Part shown: piece by piece, positions 57,975 to 64,000 of the stretch | Layout of the letters: the number at the start of each line of letters is the position of its first letter | Position numbering within the stretch: the first letter of the stretch is position 1 | Assembly (NCBI GenBank): GCA_026119935.1 | Contig: JALRMH010000031.1 | Coordinates: forward strand, 310,001-374,000 | From: Endothia cerciana | Taxonomy: Eukaryota; Ascomycota; Sordariomycetes; Diaporthales; Cryphonectriaceae | DNA: 64,000 nucleotides | Direction: 5' to 3' | Made by a program: the position numbers and the translations under genes | Notes under the pieces: model-generated | Seen by the model: the letters and a program-made list of their open reading frames with translations, nothing else | Told to the model about the DNA's origin: nothing | Databases searched by the model: none

Positions 57975-58115
57975 TCGCCTCGACCCTCCCCTCGACCCTC
58001 CCCTCGGTCCTCCCCTTGATCCTTGCCTCAAGCTTCTCCTCGCGCACCTCGACATTCTCCTCGAGCATCTCCTCAACCGTCCCCTCGATCCTCCCCTCAA
58101 CCCTCTCCTCAACAT
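57975..58115. repeat. CCTCGACCCTCC-type imperfect tandem repeat
   Basis: Irregular 9-12 base units (CCCTCGACCCTC, CCTCGATCCTCC, CCTCAACC) within the hAT element, encoding Ser/Pro-rich low-complexity sequence if translated. Confidence 0.6.
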
Positions 58116-59041
58116 CGAGCTTTATACAGATTAGATACACCTTCTAGCACGCTGGTATGCAAAGAGCTAGCTGATGGTTTCGAAAAAGAGGCTGAAATAT
58201 ATTTAAAGGAGTGTGGTCTTAAGGGTGCTGAGTTCCTGAGAGAATCAATAGCCTATGCATTAGCTGTTCTCAAGCGATATAAAGGCAAGCTTTGTAAATA
58301 CCCTATATATTTTGCTGCTGCTATCCTCTATCCGAAATATCGTCTTGATGGTATTCGTATAGCAGCTCCAGCTATTGCTGATAATGTTGAACAAGAGTTT
58401 AAGGCTTTCTATCGGAAATACTGATTGTATAAGGAAACAGCCTCCTCATCACCACCATCCTCAAGCTTGCAGAAGGGTCAGGAACAAACTCAGCCCAAGA
58501 AATAGTGGAGGACCTCTTTCAGAGCACAGCCAAGGCCAAAACACTAAAAGCCACAGTCAGAACTAGAGAAATATCTTCAACTGGAGGAGGAGGAGGAGGA
58601 GGAGGAGGAGGATGGCTTTAACCCTCTAGTGTGGTGGGCAGAACGAAAGGCTGACTTTCCCGCCTTGTCACAAATGGCTTTTAATATCCTCTCTATCCCA
58701 GCGATGTCCTCTGAATGCGAGAGGGTCTTCAGCCAAGGAAAGCTCACGATGTCCTCGCAGAGGCGGAGGATGAAGCGCGCTACCCTCGAGTTGCTGTTGT
58801 GCCTCGAAGATTGGCTGAGGAACGGATATATGGCTGGACCAGCAGCGGAGATGAAGAGGAAAGGGTTCGCATAGTAACAACTCCAGGCATATATCACACC
58901 TTCCTATTTAGGAAAGGTAAACAAGTGAACAAGCAAGTCAAGTGGAAGGTACCTAAAGACAAGCAAGTGGGCGAAATTCCTAGCAAGTCAAGTGGTAAGG
59001 TACCGCTTGACTTGACTTGACTTGACTTGTGTGGAACGCTG

Positions 59042-59049
59042 GTTGACAT
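59042..59049. repeat. hAT target-site duplication, right copy
   Basis: GTTGACAT immediately after the element end GGAACGCTG; it pairs with GTTGACAC at 54506-54513. Confidence 0.8.
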
Positions 59050-60635
59050 TGTATTCCTCAACATGCAAGCCCCTCGAAGCAGTCCAGTCTCTTCCTCCAC
59101 GTCTTTTCTCTTTGATCACCTGTGTGAGGGCGAGATGCACAAACCTTGCAGCTATCTGAATCTGTTGCACCAGACAATGAGATAAGGATGATTCATCCCC
59201 TAGGAAGCAGAATATGCAGACTGCCGAGCGGGTTGAGATGCGTAGCGCCGGCCCGCGGACGGCGGCCCACGATCCCGTAAGTGATTGAGCCTCAAGACCA
59301 TCAGCCCTGGGTGGTCTAGCTTCCGAAGTCCCGGCCGAGCTTGAGTCTCGACTTGTACCATGTCCAGCACACGTTAGAGAGACCTGGGCGCCCGCTCCTG
59401 TGGGTAGGTGGCGCCCCTACGTAGGACGTCGACAGCCTCAGGCTGCCCCTCGGCGTGGTGTTTCTAACTATATCGCTCGCCAACACATCAACTCCTGCAG
59501 GAGATCCGAAGTCTCTCTGTCTCTGTCGCCCGAGGAGCCGGATACATGCTAATACAGTATCCTTGGTTTCCGATCAACTGGAGAAATAGATAATTGAGCC
59601 ATGGTGGTCAATAACGACCGGCAAACAGCCCCCATTTCGCAGTGATTCACCTGAGCCTTAACAATCCGCTTCAAATTGGCAGTGGTTCTTGTCAATAGTC
59701 GGAGACTTGGACGTTCATATAATTATGTAACAGCCGTTGTATATAAGTCGCGGAATGCGCAGGGCGTATTATCTGCGCTGCTCAAGCTTAAATGCCTCTT
59801 CCACCTGCACACCGAGGAACATTCCAGGAAGATATATCTGGCTGTTCTTCTTCCCCTCATAAATTGGTAGAAGTCTTTCTCCATAGATTCGAGGTTTCAG
59901 AAGTTTAAAGGGACTTGGTGTTCCATCCGCCTTGAACTGTTGTCTTCTTTCTGGATAAGAAAAAAAAAAAAAAAAAAAAAAAAAAGGAAATTGGAACCCC
60001 CCACCCTCCTCCGTCTTGGTTTACAACATAATAGAAGCCGGTCTGACTCGACCTCTGCAAGGGGGCGACTCAAGTCGCGAGCGCGATAGGTTCGACCACA
60101 AGATAGTGCTATACTTCAATGTCCAACTCCTGCGGACGGCTATCTCGACCATCTGGACACGTATGGGCGCCCAGGGCAGTTCGGCCCAGATGTGGGCCCA
60201 TAAGTTGCATGAGGACCCGCCTATCTGAGAGCGACGTCATTTGAGAGCACCACGTCGACGGGAGCATGCGTCCGCGCGGCTCCGCCAGCAAAGCCAGCTC
60301 ACGCTCAGGAATCTTGGACACGACCCCAGCTAGCCCACCCGGGGAGGGATGTCGGCGTGTTCTGGACCACTAGCCCGTCGGGTGCAACCCCGCGCGGGCT
60401 GGGAAGAGCTGTAGCCTTGGAACGCGCCGCCGAGGATAAGCACGAGGACCTGGCTAGGCCCCGGAACCGGGATACGGTCGTACATATAAAGAGCTGCAGG
60501 GCCGCGTTCCCAGGACATCTCTATCCTTCGGGCGGGGGCCACGGCTCTGCTCCCTCCTGAGACGACCCTCCCTGAACCCGACCGGTCCAGCACTGCCCGC
60601 CCACCAGTGACCAGGAGGAGGTCTATCAGACCAAG
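59050..60635. other. Intergenic between hAT and amylase
   Basis: About 1.6 kb without a supportable gene. A run of 27 A is at about 59959-59985; such a tract may be a retroelement-type tail, but no SINE or LINE sequence was recognised before it. The last 300 bases are the amylase promoter and leader, with TACATATAAAG near 60482. Confidence 0.45.
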
Positions 60636-62336
60636 ATGGAGGAAGAGCAACAGCAGCCCACGCCGGAGAACATGACGATGATGCAGGGCTTCGAGTGGTA
60701 CGTGCCCGCGGACCACAAGCACTGGGCCCGGCTGGAGAGGCACATCCCCCAGCTCAAGCGGTGGGGCATCGACAACCTCTGGATCCCGCCGGGCTGCAAG
60801 GGGTCCTCCACGGAGGGCAACGGCTACGACATCTACGACCTCTACGACCTGGGGGAGTTCGACCAGAAGGGTGGCGTCGCGACCAAGTGGGGCACCAAGG
60901 AGGAGCTGGTCCGGATGGCCGAGGCGGCCAACCGGCACGGCGTCGGCCTGTACTGGGACGCCGTGCTCAACCACAGGTTCGCGGCAGACCGCAAGGAGAA
61001 GTGCCTGGCGCACGAGGTCGACCAGGAGGACCGCACGAAGCAGGTCAGCGACGTCTACGAGATCCACGCCTGGGTCGGGTACGACTTCCCGGCCAGGCAG
61101 GGCAAGTACAGCAAGATGCAGTACCACTGGTATCACTTCTCGGGCGTCGACTACAATGCCGCGAACGACAAGAGCGCCATCTACAAGATCATGGGCGACA
61201 AGACCAAGGACTGGGCCGACGCGGGCGACGTGGACGGCGAGAAGGGCAACTAGTGAGTCTTCTGATGAGGGTTGGGGTGGGCGGAGGGCCACCGGCCGGG
61301 GCCGCGAGCTAAATCTTTAACCCCAGTGACTACCTCATGGGCTCGGATCTCGACTACGACCACCAGGAGGTCGCGGACGATGTGCTGAACTGGGGCAAGT
61401 GGCTGGCGTCCCAGGTCACGCTCAAGGGCTTCCGCTTCGACGCCATCAAGCACTACAGCGAGGACTTCCTGCGGCAGTTCATCACCAACATGGACGAGTC
61501 CTACGGCCAGGGCTGGTTCTGCGTCGGCGAGTTCTGGAAGGACAGCCTCCAGGACATGGAGAGTTATCTTGACAGGATGGGCAGGAAGTTCTGCCTGTTT
61601 GACGCGCCGCTAGTGTACAACTTCAGTGAGATCAGCCAAGGCGACAGCGCAGACATGCGGAGAGTGTTTGATGACACCTTGGTGCAGGCCGCACCCATGT
61701 GCGCAGTGGTACGCCCTCCGCCCTCCCCCCTCCCCCCCCCCTTCTGATGTCCCACAGGCAGGCCGGCTCCCTGTTTGGTTGCAGAGACACGTTTCCAAGT
61801 CGACTGACCCTCGTCAGACGCTCGTGATGAACCACGACACGCAGCCGTATCAGGCCCTCGAGGCCCCGATAGCCGACTGGTTCAAGCCGCTCGCATACTC
61901 GCTTGTCCTCCTCCGCGACAGCGGCTACCCCTGCGTGTTCTACGGGGACCTCTACGGCATCAAGGGCGACAATCCATTCCCCCCATCGTGCGGTGGCTTC
62001 CTGCCCCGGATCATCCTGGCCCGCAAGCTCTATGCGTATGGGCAGCAGGCCGAGTACTTCGACGAGCCGACGTGCCTGGGCCTCGTGCGGTACGGCACGT
62101 GGGACAGGCGCTTCGGCTGCGCCGTCGTGCTGAGCAACGCCGGCGCCGCGAGCAAGAGGATGCACGTGGGTGAGATGCACGCCGGGGAGCGGTGGACTGA
62201 CGTCCTCGGCTGGAGCGACAGGGAGGTGGAGATCGACAGTGATGGCTTTGGCGAGTTCCCTTGTGGCCAGTGCAGCGTGAGCATATATGTGAACAGGGAT
62301 GCGGAGGGAAGAGAGAAATTCGCGGAAGAGTTGTGA
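60636..62336 (+). CDS. Cytosolic-type GH13 alpha-amylase
   Basis: An endo-alpha-1,4-glucan hydrolase of the bacterial-like liquefying type (GH13 subfamily 5 pattern). It has no signal peptide, so it would act on glycogen or alpha-glucan inside the cell. Exons 60636-61252, 61327-61708 and 61818-62336 give 505 residues. The barrel starts at MMQGFEWYVPADHKHW. Catalytic residues are D244 in GFRFDAIKH, E274 in VGEFWKD and D340 in MNHDTQ, where NHD is the usual motif. The calcium-site region YYWDAVLNHR-like sequence is present as LYWDAVLNHRF. The C-terminal beta domain ends NRDAEGREKFAEEL. Both introns have good branch sites; the second contains a run of 10 C. Intracellular fungal amylases of this type have been linked to cell-wall alpha-glucan synthesis. 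The gene is intact although it lies 1.6 kb from the hAT element. Confidence 0.93.
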
Positions 62337-62967
62337 GTAGATTCCCTTCTCGTGCCCGAGACGAAGTCTGGTTCGCTAACTTTCACATCACAGCGATAGC
62401 AACATTTACGAGGAGTGAAGAGATCAGAGGGATAGAAGCACATTTGTTGGTTTATAGACGTATCTGCTGTCTAGACATGTTGGAAAGATGGCCAGATCAC
62501 GATAGAATATATAGGCTTGACGCCATATAAGAGCCATGTTACTGGCCTGCTTGCCTCAGTAGACCTCTAGGCTCCAGAGATAAACGATCTGGGGGGGGGG
62601 GGGGGGTTATGCATTCGAGGGGGCGCCAGGCTCCATATTTTCCTTTGCTCCCACCTCTCACCTCTGGCTTCCTAGATCTCTCGATTCTCTTCTGAGCAAG
62701 ACCCGTTCTTGATGCCGTCGACTGTTGGGCCCATACCCGTGAGAGGGGACATCCCAGTCGAATTCCGCCACACCGTGCTGGGATATCAGCCTCCCTTTGG
62801 ACGTGGTCTCTCCAGATGCTCTGGCCCAGCCGTCGACCGGCGCTTCAGAGCTCGTCTTTGGCACCTTGCACCAAGGGAATGTCGGTAACAAACTCTTCGA
62901 TACTGGCTGACCTGTATATTCGAAACAATTTAGCACAACATACAAGACCGGGTCGACTGTGGACGGC
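62337..62967. other. Intergenic
   Basis: No gene. A run of 16 G lies at 62591-62606 between the convergent amylase and FAD-linked oxidase genes. A minus-strand frame (63062-62658) overlapping the oxidase end is a shadow. Confidence 0.55.
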
Positions 62968-64000
62968 TTACGGGTAGGAGAAGAACTCTGGATCCGGCAG
63001 TGGTGCTCGGTCCAGCTTGAAATAACCCGGCTGCAAGGTCTGGAAGACGCCGGTAGGGTCATACCTCTCGGCGATGCTCTTCAGCCTCGCCTTGTTCTCC
63101 GCGCCATAACTGCTGATCACGTCTTGGTACCGGCTGGCGTAGTTCATGTAGACATAGTCGGTCTGGCATCCGAGGGCCGTGGCCTCCACGTTGATCATGG
63201 TCATTATGGAGGAGATGGTCGAGTGGACGAGGTCGTCATCTTCCGCCTTGTCCCAGTAGATGGAAATCTCGAGGTTGTAATAGGGCCCATCGTCCAGGTT
63301 GAGGCCCAATGGGTTTCCCCCATTCTTTGTCATGGCCTGCAGCTGGGGCTCCGTGAACGCCTGCCAGACGAAGGCGGGGAGCGCCCCCCGGACCTTGGAC
63401 AGCGCCTCTATCCCGTCCCAGAAATACGCAAGGGCCGGCTTGAGGATCCTAGGGTCGGCCCTGGTGGTGATCTCGTAGTAGCACTCGCGCAGGCCGTACC
63501 GGTTGTTGCCCTCGACGATCTTTGTCATCGCGGCCAGCGAGATATTGCCCCCCTCCTGGTAGAGGGGCCTTATCTTGTTGAAACTCTCGAAGACGACGGA
63601 GTCCTGGCCGTTCGGCCTGCCGTGCCACAGCTGCGTGGACGCGAGCCTCACCCCCTTGTACTTCAGCCAGGCGATCCAGAGTCCCGCGTCGGGGTCCTTG
63701 TGCGACCCGGCCACGGCGTGCGCGAAGGCGTCGATGAGACCTGCCGAGGACCACCAGTTCGAGTAGAGCTTGTGTCGCTGCCACATCTCGTTCCCCGGGA
63801 GTGCGATGGTCTCCATCTCGAAGCTCGTGACGATGCCGAAGTTATTCCCGCCCCCGCGGAGGGCCCAGAAGAGATCCGGGTTCCGCGCAGGGCTCGCGGT
63901 GACGATCTCACCTTTGGCAGTGACGACCTGTAGCAGTATCAGCGCCAGACTTCTAGGCCCACGCCCGGCACACCGTCCCGGCTCACCTCGTAGCTCGCAA
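62968..64000 (-). CDS. FAD-linked oxidoreductase with BBE domain, partial (5' end beyond window)
   Basis: The C-terminal two thirds of a berberine-bridge-enzyme-like flavoprotein, a family that oxidises alcohols, amines or sugars with covalent FAD. Two exons are visible on the minus strand: 64000-63987 (ending ASYE) and 63927-62968, separated by a 59-nt intron. Readable parts are VVTAKGEIVTASPARNPDLF and WALRGGGNNFGIVTSFEME, the classic FAD-binding region, a long substrate domain, and the BBE motif NYASRYQDVISSYGAENKAR ... YDPTGVFQTLQPGYFKL. The stop TAA is at 62968-62970. The FAD-attachment His and any signal peptide lie outside the window. Relatives occur in secondary-metabolite and sugar-oxidation contexts; the substrate is unknown. 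Confidence 0.9.
   Translation of the reverse strand, partial: CELRGEPGRCAGRGPRSLALILLQVVTAKGEIVTASPARNPDLFWALRGGGNNFGIVTSFEMETIALPGNEMWQRHKLYSNWWSSAGLIDAFAHAVAGSHKDPDAGLWIAWLKYKGVRLASTQLWHGRPNGQDSVVFESFNKIRPLYQEGGNISLAAMTKIVEGNNRYGLRECYYEITTRADPRILKPALAYFWDGIEALSKVRGALPAFVWQAFTEPQLQAMTKNGGNPLGLNLDDGPYYNLEISIYWDKAEDDDLVHSTISSIMTMINVEATALGCQTDYVYMNYASRYQDVISSYGAENKARLKSIAERYDPTGVFQTLQPGYFKLDRAPLPDPEFFSYP

Larger units (their letters stand above)
54514..59041 (+). mobile_element. hAT-family DNA transposon, degraded, with a Fot1/pogo copy inside
   Basis: A 4.53-kb element with ends CAGCGTTCC ... GGAACGCTG. The inverted repeats extend through CACAAGTCAAG, with extra AAGTC copies on the right, and an 8-bp target duplication flanks it. 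Transposase pieces are on the plus strand. From 54945 the frame reads MADSNALKQLGRRARYNSIQ, then TAG stops that could be former CAG, then a degenerate BED-finger-like WFCRL ... LKHLEG. A middle part, LSEED-QVLKAVRDLLQPFL ... NVPSSL-DLEKHLRSFQERFGG, lies at 57350-57540. The C-terminal dimerisation block (WWAERKADFPALSQMAFNIL, PAMSSECERVFSQGKLTMSS) lies at 58629-58760. AAGCAAGTGACTTG-type subterminal repeats occur near both ends. Many stops and AT-rich stretches indicate RIP-like decay, and the element is not autonomous. Confidence 0.88.

Overview
The window is nuclear DNA of a filamentous ascomycete (Pezizomycotina, most likely a sordariomycete). Genes are split by short GT-AG introns, mostly 50-120 nt, with CTGAC/CTAAC branch sites just before the acceptor. 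The recognisable proteins are fungal: MRP10, a GLEYA-type adhesin, a Zn2Cys6 regulator, a NACHT-type NLR and a bifunctional-type chorismate synthase. Transposon relics are AT-rich and stop-riddled, which fits repeat-induced point mutation (RIP).

Layout. 0.9-6.5 kb: mitoribosomal MRP10 on the minus strand, with an unusually long intron, then a large nuclear-looking protein of unknown function. 7-20 kb: an intact acyl-CoA dehydrogenase and an intact secreted GLEYA-like protein sit among wreckage: an esterase with four in-frame stops, a frameshifted glutathione transferase, a broken P450 and an abutting NRPS fragment. 21-29.2 kb: a coherent group made of a Zn2Cys6 regulator, a divergent quercetinase-like bicupin, a small Cys-rich ORF and a FAD monooxygenase, possibly an aromatic or flavonoid catabolic locus. 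31-37.6 kb: a frameshifted lipase-NACHT NLR and an intact CorA-like membrane protein. 38.1-39.5 kb: chorismate synthase. 40.8-41.6 kb: an ankyrin-like protein ending in a CaaX box, with a decayed partial copy near 48.7 kb. 41.9-44.1 kb: a kinase-fold relic and a frameshifted alpha/beta hydrolase. 44.96-46.8 kb: a RIP-like Fot1/pogo element next to a C-terminal relic of a highly reducing PKS. 49.6-53.3 kb: a 1,238-residue coiled-coil protein with one membrane segment. 54.5-59.0 kb: a 4.5-kb hAT element with an 8-bp target duplication, carrying an internal truncated Fot1/pogo copy. 60.6-64 kb: a cytosolic-type GH13 alpha-amylase and a FAD-linked (BBE) oxidase running off the right edge.

Housekeeping genes (MRP10, chorismate synthase) alternate with accessory blocks in which secondary-metabolism and recognition genes are breaking down. 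Several breaks are single-base changes in or next to homopolymers, so assembly error must be excluded before calling every one a pseudogene. No convincing tRNA, rRNA or CRISPR array was seen. All exon coordinates were worked out by hand from the sequence.
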